A DNA stretch of 53,168 nucleotides. Origin: Ectocarpus siliculosus (lineage: Eukaryota > Sar > Phaeophyceae > Ectocarpales > Ectocarpaceae). The notes under the pieces were generated by a model. The model saw nothing but the letters and a program-made list of their open reading frames with translations, was not told where the DNA came from and searched no databases. The position numbers were made by a program, and so were the translations under genes. Of the stretch, positions 1 through 12,136 are shown piece after piece. The first letter of the stretch is position 1. The number at the start of each line of letters is the position of its first letter. The stretch is from contig FN649741.1 in NCBI GenBank assembly GCA_000310025.1, forward strand, positions 902,395 to 955,562, read 5' to 3'.

Positions 1-3000
1 TTGCAACACGGGGCCCCCCCCCCCCCCCAATGCATTGTTATGACTCCCCCCCCCCCACCCCCCCCCCCGTCCTCACCTCGACGACCACGAAGTCGTGCCA
101 GTCGATGGACCGGAAGGCTATCCTGTCCGCGTCTGCCGCTGCCAGCGTGGCCTGCTTCTTGGCCTTCTTCTCCCTGTCGAACTCCCACCGGTGCACGCAC
201 CGCTCCAGCGTTTGCTGTCGATCTCGCCCGGACTCCACGTACGCCCGCTGCGTCGCGGTCGGCTGGAGAACCTTGGTGTACGCGTCTACCAGGCTGCAGG
301 TGCGGGTTGTCGCGGAGGACGCGGACGCGGGTCGTTCCGGGCGACACAAACACGTGAATTAGAAATATACTTACTGCGTACTTGGGTCACATGGAAACTG
401 CGCGTGTGTTTTCATATATATATTCTTCGAAAGTAGTTGTACTAATATTATCAAGTTTGGGGAAGGCGTGTGTGGTGAAAGCGGCGGGTCGTCATAAAAT
501 CGTTCTCAGTGTCACCCGCTGCGGGGCTGTGTGGACTGAAAAAACCTCTCTGTAGGCGTCGACAAGAAACAATGCTCGAAACGGGAAGTGTTAAGTGGTG
601 CACGGACAGGTTGGCGCCTCTTCATTGGTCAGCCGTTCGGCGCAGTCGACGATGCCAAGTAAATAACCTCCACACACACACGCGCGCACACAGCGCTTCT
701 GCTATTGCTACGGTATCTGTCTTTAATCCAGAGAGTAGCGTAGACTCCCCCATGACGCTCGGTCCCAGGGTCCCAGATTGTGGCCTTCAGAAGCATATTG
801 TGTTTTCAACCGTACTGAGACTGACGTTTTTTCAATGGTCAGCCGGTTCGGGCGGTCGATGACAATAAGAAACACACACACAGCGTTGTCGGTGAGAACC
901 CATACTATTTCATTACAAGGGTTAGTGTTTGATATCCCACTACGAGGCTGGTGTCTCTTTTTTGGTCAGCCGGTCGACGCTAACAAAGATAACACACCCA
1001 CACATGAGTAGTACCTCACCTTGTGAAGTAGCTGAAGAGCGCGTGCGTGTGCTTGAGGAACTGGAACTGTTCATTCCTGGCCTCTCGCTTAGCCAGCTCC
1101 GCCAGGAAGTTTCTCCCCCCCACAGCCGTAAACTGCGCCGTGAGCTGTATCGGCCAATCACACAACAGAAGAGCGTCAACCGGAGTCAGAAGACAGAAGG
1201 ACAACCAAACGGGCAGGTAAGCCTTTGAACGTGTGCAGAATATTCACGTGTTGTGGGCTGGAGGGTCAAAGGCTACCGGAATGACTATGATATTTGGGTG
1301 CACAAATTCTCGACCGCAAGAAGAGCCGTGACAAAAGACCACACTGTAGTTAAGCTCCGTGAGAAATTTCCAACAAATTATCAAGAAGCGAGGACCGATT
1401 CAGACGGTGACGCATTGCACGAAAATACTCATCAACACGCGCGTAGTAATGGAACATATTCCTCATTCCTAGGCGCCTCGCTGCCGTCGCTACTTACCTT
1501 GATAAGGTCAACGTCGAGAGCGGTGAGACCCGTGGGGTGCCCCACGCTGAACTCGAAAGCCCTCGGTTCGGTGGCCTTGTTGAGGGACTTGACCGCCTTC
1601 GCAATGGGGGCCATCACCGCCTGGAAAAGATGCCGTTAGCCGGCACGACAGCAGCAGCACCGGTGTAGGCGAAAGGATACTATTTAATCAACATGATCTG
1701 CTGTATGTCACCAAGCATCGGCGTAGGGCGAAAGGGGGTGTTCAATCAACATGCTCTGCTGTATCAGGCACGATAGCATCATCGGTGCAGGGCGAAAGGG
1801 TGCTATTTTATCAACACACTCTGCTGTGCCAGACCCATCGCATGGCTGAAAGAACACGATCAAGCGGGCACACATGGGTGAACAACACACATGGAGGAGG
1901 AACGGAAAAGGTAGGGGTAAGCCCAAGGGTTGACACCCGGTTGCTCTGTAGCAGGAAAACAAACCGTAGTGAATCAAAACAAGAAAAAAAAAAAAAAACT
2001 ACAGTAGTGCAGCAAAAGACTAAAGCGAGCATGGCAAAAAAATGCCAAAAGGTAATTATAGCCTAGCCCGGAGGTTCTCAGAGAAAGACTGCTGTAGGTC
2101 GTAAAAATGTTTCCACGGGGCAAGCGGACATTTCTCAAGATAGTTACCGCTATCTGGTCGTACCACAACATCTACTTTTGGGGGGCACACGGTTCTGTTG
2201 TAACACCGAAGACGGTGCGGCCAAAAATCGTTTGCATCTCTGGCCTAGATGGTCTATCTTTATAGCAAAAAAAGAGGAAAAATTGTTTGGGTCGTAGGAA
2301 CAAGCCTCGCAATGCTACATGCCATGGGTATCGTCTACCGGTTCTGCTGTGACGGTGTATGTCAACGGTATGGCCGTCTGTGCGGCCTGGCCAAATAAGC
2401 CAACTGGGGCTGCTACAACAGAGTTAACCTCCGTACACTGTGACAGCAACAGGAAGTGCGGCTTCTTGGGGGCAAATTCGATCGCCTTTCAGCAGCAACA
2501 GCAGGGCATCGGTGAGGTAATGATGACGGGCGAGTTGCCTGATGGAGCACCAAAGCCCCGCTCAACATAAACCTACGGCTGCTCCCGCAGCGTTGGAAGA
2601 AGACCCGACAAGACCCAAAACAAAACCCGAATTCCACGAGAGAGGCGGCACCTGAATTACTGAATGCTACCCTCGGAGGCTACATTAAGCTATCGTACGG
2701 GCTGCAGAGAGGCAACGTAAAAGCGGCGATGAAAGCACCGGCAAGTGACCGTCGTCAGAACGAGCACATGACACTGCTGTTTCCTCTTCGTGTGTTAGGA
2801 CAGCTTTACCGCCACGAAATATCGTGACTGAAACCGAGGTGCCCTGCTCAACAAACCGACTGACCTTGCGCGACACGGACGCCGGGGCGGCCTTCTTGTC
2901 CGACTTCCCAGCGGCACCAGCACCACTCCCGTCCTCGTCCCCGTCCGCGCCCCCCCCCTCACCATCCCCGGCCTCCGCAGTGGCTGCCGTTGCCGGAGCC

Positions 3001-5142
3001 TGTTGGGCAGTTATGTTTCGAAGGAGTGCCACGATAAAGATATATGCGACGTATGCATAGCAGGACTATTGGTGCTCAAGTTGTAGAATGTACCTGCGGG
3101 GGAAGAAACTAGGCCGTGCTCCGATTTCGATGCCCCTTACATGCCCTACGGTCTTGGTGCTGTCGCAATTTTTCAACCAAATACATATTTGTACCATACA
3201 CCGTTTCAAAAGCGTTGGCGATTATGATCCATGGCTCTTGTTCTCGCAGCCTTGGGAGCAAGTCTAAACCAGGTCCGTGAGGCCCTCCCCGTTCTCTCCG
3301 AACACAAGACCGACAAACACCAAAAACGGCCACAAAAAAACGCCTCCTCTCTCACCGCCCTGGGTGCGTCTCCATTCTCCTCGAAGTCCCGGATCTTGAA
3401 CTCGTAGTAGGCGTAGTACGGGTCGTGGGGGCGCATGAAGTTGAACTTGGCGCTCTTGCCCTCCTCGCTGGCCTGGATGCGCTCCTCGAAGCTCTTGCCG
3501 TTCTTCGCCACGAAGCGAGCCGTCTTGTCCACGATGGCCCGGATGTCGGGGGGAGGGTAAATAATCCCCTTCACCTGTACATGTACACCGCCATACGTAT
3601 AGTAGTATTTCCTTTAGGAACGTTCTGCGAAAGGTTTCACCTTTGCTCGACTCTTCCATACAGAATACATCAGTATATGCGAGCTAGTGACACAAAAACT
3701 TCTGATCCTGCACGGAGCCTCCACATCCTCCAGTGGAGCAGCGTTGTTGGTAAGCTTCCCCGTATTTGTCACCATGGGGGTGAGCGTAAGCCATCGGGCA
3801 AATATCGTTGGGCTAGGGGAGGATAACGTTCTCACCCAAAGGGTACGCCACTCGGGATCATGCTTCAAACATACCAGTAATAGCGCATCTCTCTCAAAAG
3901 CCCTAGGAAAAATTGTGAACGAGGTTAAAAATAACACTAATAAATAAAAAATCCGAATGCAAGTCAAGTTGTCCGCTCCCTCTTGGCGAAATGGTAGAGA
4001 ACGCGGGGACTTTCAGTCGGTATCGCTGACAAAGACATGGAGGTCTGTTTGAACCTGGCGGGCTATTTTCCAGAACTTTTTACTCCTCCAGAATATTTGA
4101 AAATGATAATGATTGTTGATTCAGCCGTCATGGGTCCTTAGCAGATGGCATATGGCCAAACTACCGGACCACACTAACCACACTGGAAACAACGATACTG
4201 CATCAGATTCCTGTGAAAGGGGCCACCGGAACGACGTACAAACGACGTACAACGTGGATGCCGACTGAACCCCGTCGGTAAATCACGGCGTGAAACAAGA
4301 GTGCTACAATACAGTCGTAGCTGGCCCGATAGTGGCAACTCGAATAGTGTAACGGCCGATAAAGTGGCATCAAAATCTCTTGCCACATTCTCAACATATA
4401 CATGAACCCAGTGTATCCAATAGTGGCACTGCCCTGAATAGTGGCATACTCTTCTGTTGCCCCTACATGCCACTATATCGGCACACCAACTGTTATTACT
4501 GCTGTACGGACCGGCTGCCTACTACTTACTTCCAAGCAACGACACTGAGCGGTACTATGGCCGCGAAAAAAGAGAGTGCCAGCACCCTCAAGCGAATTTT
4601 ACTTTGAGTGTCGTTGAGAGCGGGAGAGGAAGAGCAGGCTGGGCGGTGGGGTAGCCCAAAGGAGGGGCGAACCGACGAACCGAAGGCCAAGATATGCGAG
4701 GCAATCCGAAGAAATGCGGCGTAATCCCAACAACGCGCGCGCTGCGTCACCTCCAACTTTGGAAGCTGGGAAATCTTTACATCGTAGAGTCGGCGGCAGT
4801 GCATGGCCAAGTCTTGCAAGACTGTACCCACTCAGAAGCTTCGCGCGGAGCCACTACCTCTAACCCAGATTCACCCCCCTTCAAAATCACACCGCCGGCG
4901 TTCAATGATACTTCAGCATTAGAAGCTGGCGGTCGACTGCTGTTTAAAAAAAAAACGAGACGTTTTTCGGTACCAACCTTTCCCTGATATGGCTGCTCCA
5001 CCCCGCCATTGCTGCTGTCCCCACCCCCTTCCGCCGCCGCCTCCCCATTTCCCTCGGCCACGGCACCGGAATCTCCGTTGGAGACGGCAGCAGTGGCGGC
5101 GCTTGGTGGCGGCATCTCCGCTAGCGGCGTCTCAACCTCCAT
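1..5142 (-). CDS. SF3A1: Splicing factor 3A subunit 1 (SF3a120/Prp21), 3' part missing
   Basis: U2 snRNP subunit, part of the SF3a complex that helps U2 bind the branch point; nuclear. Six exons on the minus strand: 5142-4978, 3574-3356, 2999-2865, 1620-1498, 1144-1020, 293-77, phases compatible throughout, giving 328 residues before the window edge. Residues 1-55 are an acidic Ala/Gly-rich leader. Residues 56-128 are SURP1 (starts VKGIIYPPPDIRAIVDKTA, later FNFMRPHDPYYAYY). Residues 129-173 are a Gly/Ala/Asp linker. SURP2 spans about 205-266 (LTAQFTAVGGRNF, FQFLKHTHALFSYFT). The PRP21 region follows and ends SIDWHDFVVVE, near-identical to the human protein. The start at 5142 was chosen because exon 1 joins in phase to SURP1 (QGK|VKGIIYPPP, donor gttggt, acceptor tgtacag). 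The remaining central region and the ubiquitin-like C-terminus should lie left of base 1. The first 75 bases are poly-C-rich intron. It is divergent from FabZ. Family assignment is very secure; the exon 1 border is slightly less so. Confidence 0.93.
610..1005. repeat. Three degenerate repeats in SF3A1 intron
   Basis: A segment containing 'ttggtcagccggtcg', 'gtcgac/gtcgatga' and then an (AC)n stretch occurs near 637-700, 834-885 and 962-1005. All copies lie in the intron between exons 5 and 6. No coding content is apparent. Confidence 0.45.
1640..1840. repeat. Imperfect minisatellite in SF3A1 intron
   Basis: Three imperfect copies of a ~60-bp unit lie in the intron between SF3A1 exons 3 and 4. 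Each has an 'atcaacat..tctgctgt' core, and successive copies are separated by a 'gg(t/c)g(t/c)agggcgaaagg' stretch. Divergence is moderate. Confidence 0.6.
3975..4070 (+). pseudogene. tRNA-like fragment in SF3A1 intron 1
   Basis: The segment around 3983-4003 resembles a tRNA D-arm (ttggcgaaatggtaga), and 4048-4060 resembles a T-arm (gtctgtttgaacctggc). The acceptor-stem halves do not pair, so this is not a working tRNA. It could be a tRNA relic or the head of a tRNA-derived SINE. Seen by eye only. Confidence 0.25.
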
Positions 5143-6134
5143 CGCAGCAATCTAAAACGCCTCCGCCTGCTGCTGGTGGAGCTTTTCCGGCAACAGGCTA
5201 ATAACGGCTCGCTCTCTCTTCTGTGCCACGGCAGATAGATGTGGATATGGGCCTTCGTTCCTTGCTTCAGCACCAAGAGAGTTGCGCACTCTGGTCTTGT
5301 TGTCGTAGTTGGCCCAAAAAAACAGGGTCACGACGGTTGGGACTACACCAGTCAGTCAGTGTTTGGGGGGGGGACGAGCATATTGTGTGATTGCGCAGGA
5401 GCCCTGCTGGGGGTGCATCGGCTGTCGATGGTGGAATCGATTGTTTCAAGGGTGTGCGTGGAGGCACCGACACACACCACGACGCCCACGAAAAAGAACT
5501 CCCCCCGGCGAGAGTCGGAAATACCATGAGTGCAACAACACAACGATGAGAAGGGGGTCGGCGCAAGACCGGGGTGAAGGGTAGCCCCGCGTTATCTTGT
5601 GCACAAAGTCTGCGGGAACGATTGCGATTCGGTCCCTCGCCAGCCCTAAAAGTTATACGAAGGTGCACCAACAAGACGTATAGCACATGAGGGCTGTGCT
5701 TGATGCCACGGGAGCAAAAACAGCGCACCTGCTACCCGTTGGCACCAAAGTGGAGAGCCAAACCTACCAGCTCGTGTGGGATGGGTATTCGAAGATTGAT
5801 GGGTATTATGCCCTTCTTGGATCCGTGTTGGTGTAAGGGAATCTGCACTTTTCGAATCACAACACTGCATCAAACAAAACGAGGGACTTCTACATACCAG
5901 GGCACCCACCGCTCTCACCGAACAGGCCTTGTGCGCGGGCGTTTTGTGTGCGTGTGTGTGACAGAGCTGGCTGGTTCGCCTCGCGCGCGCTCTGGTAAAG
6001 CCCCCCTATCCCCTGTGAAAGATGATACACGGGGCTCCGTCTGCCTCGCCGTCCGTTCATCGCATGCAGTCGTACATGCACAGCGATCCAGCTCTCTCCA
6101 CGCCCCCAACGCAACGCCAGTAGGTCAACAGAAG
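5143..6134. other. Divergent intergenic region SF3A1/FabZ
   Basis: This is the shared upstream region of SF3A1 (-) and FabZ (+). The FabZ reading frame stays open upstream to an ATG at 5700, but that stretch has no recognisable protein sequence and would hide the signal peptide, so I treat it as 5' UTR or promoter. I see no clear TATA box. Confidence 0.5.
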
Positions 6135-8398
6135 ATGTTGCCGTCTTACTTCATGACGACTGCAGCCGCGTTGTGCGCGCTGCTCCCCGAGGTTACGGGT
6201 TTCCTGGCACCGAGTGCATTCATGGGATCCAACACGGCACCAACAGCAGCAGCACGGGCTGCTGCCGCCTCAAGCAGCCGAGTTCCCGCGCTTAGGATGG
6301 CAGAGGAGGCCGCTGCCGGGGAAGGCGAGGAAGCACCGGCGCCGACTGCGTCCGACATCAGCAAGGGCATCGCCCACCCGGAGGCCATCTTCACGGTGCC
6401 CGAGAACATCCTCAAGGTGCTGCCGCACCGGTACCCGTTCGCCCTTGTGGACAAGGTCTTGCACTTCGTTCCCGGCAAGAGCATCATCGGCATCAAGTGC
6501 ATCACCAACAACGAGCCCCAGTTCACCGGCCACTTCCCGGACCTGCCCATCATGCCGGGAGTCCTGCAGGTGCGCGGTGGTTGGGTTCGTGCAACGAGAG
6601 TGCAACCTGCTCGGCTCACGTGTGTATGTGTATTGCATGTAGCAGTACTGCTGTAGGCTACGGTTGATGTTCCGCCCTCTCTCGTCTGTGCATGTGTGCA
6701 TCTGTGCATGCACCGAAGACACGCTACATGTATTAGGGCCAAGCCGGACGATTCGCAACTTCAAAACGGTGACAGCAATTTTTTGCCGACCCCCCGCTCA
6801 TAAAAAACAATGATAGAAAACATCCTCACACATCGAGGAAGTTTTTTAACTACTGCTGTAGCAACAAAGCATCAAAGCAAGAAAATGAGCCCAGCCGCAC
6901 CTACACTCCCTCCGACAGAAGTAGACTATTACTTCGGTGACAGCTTGCATACCTTGATAGCCTGTGCCCAATCGTTGAAACACTGTTGCAACGCTTTTTG
7001 CGAGGCTTCGAGCCTTGATCAAGGTTAGTGTTTCTTACGAGCAAGAGCCGGCAGTACAGCTGTCTTCCATGCAGGGGTCTGTTCTGTGTTTATCCTGTAG
7101 TTACGCCTTGTGTTTCCTCGCCGAAATGAACCTCCTGTGCTGTTTGCATCTAGCCCTCCGCAGCTTGTCTGAACATGAGCAATAACAACTGTCTCCCAAA
7201 CAACCTTCTTTTCTCTTTCCCTCTCCATCGCACTATTTCGCCAAATACTGCTGTAAGGTTGAGGCCATGGCGCAGCTCGGGGGGTTGATTTGCCTCCAGG
7301 AGCCGTGCAGCGATGGTCAAGGAACGTTCTTTTTCGCGGGTGTGGATGGGGTGAGTCTACTCTACTCACGGCTGGCTGTGGTGGCACCCAGCTGGGCTAA
7401 AAGCATCCTGGCTTTAGCTAGCACCCCCTCATGCCTTCGTGAGAGTTTTTGCTTGTTTGTCTGTTCGGCCGTGATGCCGTGATATCGGTGAGGAACGAAA
7501 TAGCAACGATGGAGTTGGCATGGCTGGTTTGTTGTACGATAAGAGTGCAACAACGTAAAGTCTATGCAGCGCGGAGTGCTGAATAATCATCGGAGCATTG
7601 TAGCGTTGGATTGTGTGTATACTCATCAAGGCCTATGTGTCTCTTCTGAGTCGCCAACGGTAATCGCCAACGGTAATCTACGTACCGTATGTTGCATAAG
7701 ATATCACACCCCCTGGCCCGATTTTCAAAGGTCCATTACTCGGCAGGAAAAAGCAGTGACGGTGCCGAAAATGGCGACGTTGGAACCGTCTCTTCGAGAG
7801 CTTTCCGAGAGCGTATCCTTTGATTTCAGCATCCTCGTCGTCGTGGAGTAATGGAGCTTTAAAGATGGTTCCCGGGGGTGTGGTATCTTATGCAACATTC
7901 GGTAGATGCGGCCGGGGCTCCAAGCCAAGCGTTCTGTGGACAAACTCTTTAATTGGGGGTCGCTGCCTGCGGCGTAAGGCATGAGGGACGAGACACAGAA
8001 AATTGAAAACGTTTGGCTGGAACCGGCAGGCTTTCGCAGCGATGCACATACAAGGCCTCCTGTTTTCTGTGCAAAATGCTGGAAAAGGGGCAGTGTCTGA
8101 AAAGTACACCACTTTGCCCTCCATTCCAACGAAATTATCACGCTCGGTGTTTTTATCACAAATCACTGCCGACCCACTCTTTGCAAACATCGATTTGACC
8201 GACTTTCACATCACATCCGTCGCACTCAAGGTAAAATGGCGCAAGCCCGTGGTGCCGGGAGACGTCCTCGTCATGGAGATGGAGCTGGTCAAGTGGAAGC
8301 CTAGGTTTGGTCTGGCGAAGATGACCGGGAAGGCCTACGTCGACGGAGTGCTTGCACTAGACGTGAAAGAGTTTACCTTCGCCTTGGCAAAGTCGTAG
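6135..8398 (+). CDS. FABZ: Plastid 3-hydroxyacyl-ACP dehydratase FabZ
   Basis: Dehydrates 3-hydroxyacyl-ACP to trans-2-enoyl-ACP in type II fatty-acid synthesis; plastid stroma. Three phase-0 exons, 6135-6569, 7258-7350 and 8231-8398, encode 231 residues. Residues 1-22 form a signal peptide ([17 protein letters not shown]), followed by the FLAP motif with Phe at the predicted cleavage point. An Ala/Ser-rich transit peptide runs to about residue 75, which is the bipartite pattern for a stramenopile plastid. The core begins at [11 protein letters not shown] (96-106). Catalytic His133 lies in GHFP and Glu147 in VEAMAQ; the latter is split across intron 1 (VLQ|VEAMAQ). [17 protein letters not shown] joins exons 2 and 3 exactly as in bacterial FabZ. 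The length of the mature part (~155) fits the family. ATG 6135 was preferred to the in-frame ATG at 5700 because it exposes the signal peptide. Confidence 0.95.
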
Positions 8399-10997
8399 AT
8401 AGATATATAGTATGTACTCGTAGAACAGCTCTTGGTTTGTTTTTGGGTGGGCGGGGCGTCAGAAGGGGGCGCGCTGCTATAGCGCCCTCGGCCTTCCTGG
8501 GTTGTTACACACGAGTAGTGAAGTCGAGATTTTCGTAGGGTGTGTTTGTTGAGTCGTGCTTCGAAGCGATTTTTGCAGTCCAACGTCGTCTTACAGATTT
8601 TTAAGGTGCACATGCGTATGATATAGGAAGGCCTGATAGAGGAAGGCCAAGATATTGCCACACATTGGCTTCTTGTACGGTCGATCTGGCTGTCGGCTAT
8701 GTTTGTCGTGTGGTCTTTGCTTTCGCCGCCTTAGATGGATGTCGCTCGTTCGCTGGCTGTAGTGCCGGGCGAATGGGTTTGAGTTCTAAACCCAGCAGCA
8801 AAAGAAACACTTTCAGTGGGGGGAGGGCTACGATGTTGTTGTTGCTCTCACCACTAGCGACAGGGTTGAAACAGTTACCAAACCGGTGGTGCCCTAAACA
8901 AACATGTACACCAGCCAGCGCAAATTCTGTGGGGAACCTGTGGCATCAACGTCTACACCCCCATAGTGCTGCAGCGCGTACGCATGTACGCACACCGTGC
9001 TTGGAGCAGGAGAAGACTCATCTTGGCACACCATCACAATGTACCGAACAACCTTCTGTGTAGGTCGAAGTTTGCATCATCTCCATAGATCGGAAACATC
9101 GCACTGTTGGCGCTCTTACTCAAAGTGTAAGTAAGCCTACAAATCTCCTCAAACTCTCCCAGTACAAGCATGAACACGACTCGGCATTCCCTCAGCTAAT
9201 TATTACTACGTAGAGCGGAACGGGCATAATGCGTGTGACCCCTCCCCCTGGACACTTGGGACACAGGGTACTTTAAGGCTGGTACCGGTACTACGCTTGC
9301 ACTACAAACATTCTACAATCGTACATCTACAAGTTCACCCGGTTTCAACAAGGGGCTGTGCTAACACGTCGAAGGATGGGGAGCTTGTGTTGGGCTACAA
9401 AACAGCACGAAAGGAGCATCTTCCCTTCCCTGCTCCCAACAGAAGCATCTCCTACGTACATGTGGGGTAAGGCATCACAGGACGTAAGTCATCCCTCCTC
9501 ATTGGCGCTTGCGGGCGCGTGTGTTATGGCGGAGGGGACAAGTGCACTTTCCGAAAACCTACAAGTACCGAATACGACGTATACCATTGATTCGTACCCA
9601 ACGCTTTCGTCGTCAGGGGTCGTGCACCAAACGACCCGATTAGCGCTTGATTGAGTGGAGGCAGAAAGTAAAAAAAGTTCCCACCTCCCCAACGTCCATC
9701 AAGGGCGATTCCCTCTTTTCACATGAGCGTTATCGCCAAAGCGATGTGGTCTGATTGTGGTGAAAGCCAAAGAAGGCTAACAAAAATGGGGGCAGGTAAT
9801 GTGCAGGTGGCCGTTAAAAAGGTCCCATCTCCTCAAAGTCTGTCGAGGATGTTGACTCTTTCCACACTTGCTTGTGAGAGACGAAAGTTCAAGTTGACCG
9901 AAAGGCCGGCTTCTTTTTCCGCGTTCTGAGATCATTCGTCCAAGAACAGAGTTGACCGATCGACTACAGTACACCAATTCAAAAAAGAGGGATCAACACA
10001 CCTCAGGACCCGATAGGTAAAGAAACGAATAGGGGGCACACACAGCGCGCACTCACACGGCTCGTGGGAATACGGAACACACAGACTGCAACCACGCCAC
10101 CACCGCTTCCGAAAGCACCGGGTGTACAGGGGTACAAATGGCCCCCGCCGATTTGATACATCCAAAACCAAACAACGGGCACGCGTTTGTTGTGGGCAAC
10201 GCAAGGAACACACCAACTATTATAGCTGTATTCACGGGTATTGCACCGTGAATCCGTAGAAAAACCATCAAACCGATACTGCACGCGTGAGCGGTGAACA
10301 AACACTAAGGAACAGAGGGGCCACCCCTCTCCTACTCCTAAGGAATAGAGCAGCGTCTGTAGCAATGCAGAAGGGGAAAAACATACGCACCCACACACCC
10401 CATCAGAAAATACGAAACTACCATATACATAAAAAAGTGAAAGCCGTGGATGGATAAAATCTAGATCACCCGTCAGTCGATGCCGCCGAGCTCGGCACAC
10501 AGACGACGCCCCAAACGAACGTCACTTGAACAACCAGAGGGAACAAGAGCAAGCGACGCAGGTCTTGCATACTAAAGATAACCGGCCCCGCCGTGTACCA
10601 AGTTATCGGGTGCCCACCTTTACCGACCCATCGGGGTCCCCACCAGACACATCCCTCGCGTCCCCAGTGCGGCGAAGGGTATCCTTGTGATGTCATTCAT
10701 CGACTCACGCAATACACCGCCACGTCAGCATGAACTCTTCTCCGTCAGCGCGTACGCTATTGCCATTCATAATCAACCACGGTTCCTTTCCGCCTCAACT
10801 TCCCGTGGCGCGGGGACCGCTTTGCACCCCTGTTCACTTCGACAAAAAACGATGTACCGGACCCGAAACGACTTTTCAGAAAAACTCTTGCCTATCGCGC
10901 ATGCGATGCAAGACAAGCGGTGGCGTAACCTTTGGATATCGGACACGCCAACACAACCCTCCGGGTCACGGCCGCCACAGTAAAACCAACTAACCAA
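8399..10997. other. Convergent intergenic region FabZ/HIT
   Basis: Contains the 3' ends of FabZ and of the HIT gene. Several ORFs of 60-165 codons occur on both strands, but none reads as a known family or has convincing exon borders. I see no gene here. Confidence 0.5.
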
Positions 10998-12087
10998 TCA
11001 GCATTTCTCCTCTGCGTCCTTCGTTTCGGGAACGCTCTCCTTCTCCTCCTGAGCTCCGGCGCCCGACGCCCAGTACCTCACCCCTTCGAAGGACGCGCAC
11101 CACGGTTTTCCCTCCGAGAACCGCAGACCATTCCACCACGACAAGAACGGTGTCTCGAGAGCGTGGAGGTGGAGGTGGTCTGGTGGTGGTGGTGGTGGTG
11201 GGGTCGGCGAAACAACAGCGGGGAAGTGGCAGACGAACGAAGTTGAACGGGCGTGTCACTTGTCGTTCGTGTAACGTTTGGGCTGTTGGTCAAAAGCCTA
11301 CCGCTGGACATTGGGAAAACCATGTGGCAAGGGTTCATCTCTGGGGCATCGGGTCGGGGACCCCGACTGTTCGTGACCGAACGGTGCCCGCTTCCACCCT
11401 AAAAGGTACAATAGCGCCTGGAATACACTCTGTCGAAGCTGTGGTGTTACGACGTTTCAGGGGCATAGCTGGAACGTTCGGAAGCCTAGCGCTACTGCTG
11501 AGTGTGTTAGAGCATTCTTCGGTACGCTTTGGGAGCTCGGCATTCACTCGAATCATGAGCGAGTGTCATTATAGCGGAGAAAGACCGACGGGAAAGGAAA
11601 ACGTTTTTGTTGGTGCAACAACCACATCCGACACACAAAATGTAGCAGTGCTTAGTCGCTTGGAGCGCGCCAGACACTTCCTTTGTGAAGTTTGTGGGTG
11701 ATCCTGTCGAGGTTTACGTCGGCACATTGTCCCGGGTTTCCAAAAAAAGCGCAAAGAAAACAGTTTTGGGGGAGCAATGTAATCCTGCTATTCCGCCGCA
11801 CCTTTTGGCGCCCTTCTGTCAAACCGGTACACGCCTGTTTTTTCGACAGGTAGCATTGGGTTTGACTATTCAACGTTCCCACGTTTGTGGGGACTGGTCG
11901 TTGATGGCTCTGGCTCTTCACACACGAACGGCGGCGGACGGCGGACACACACTCGTCCTTAACCACCAACAATCACACCACCTGGCAAACACAATCAAGC
12001 TAGATATAGCACACGTTGGGGGTTTAACAGTAACGGCGTGTCGCCTGCCGCTTGTTCCGAGTGATGGAAGGGTTTGGTGCATCCACC

Positions 12088-12136
<49 letters not shown>

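Noticed and set aside
2319-2570. 83-codon plus ORF with five Gln
   Set aside because: Antisense within an SF3A1 intron, with no support.
5700-6134. In-frame N-terminal extension of FabZ from ATG 5700
   Set aside because: It would bury the signal peptide, and the extra 145 codons look like translated non-coding sequence.
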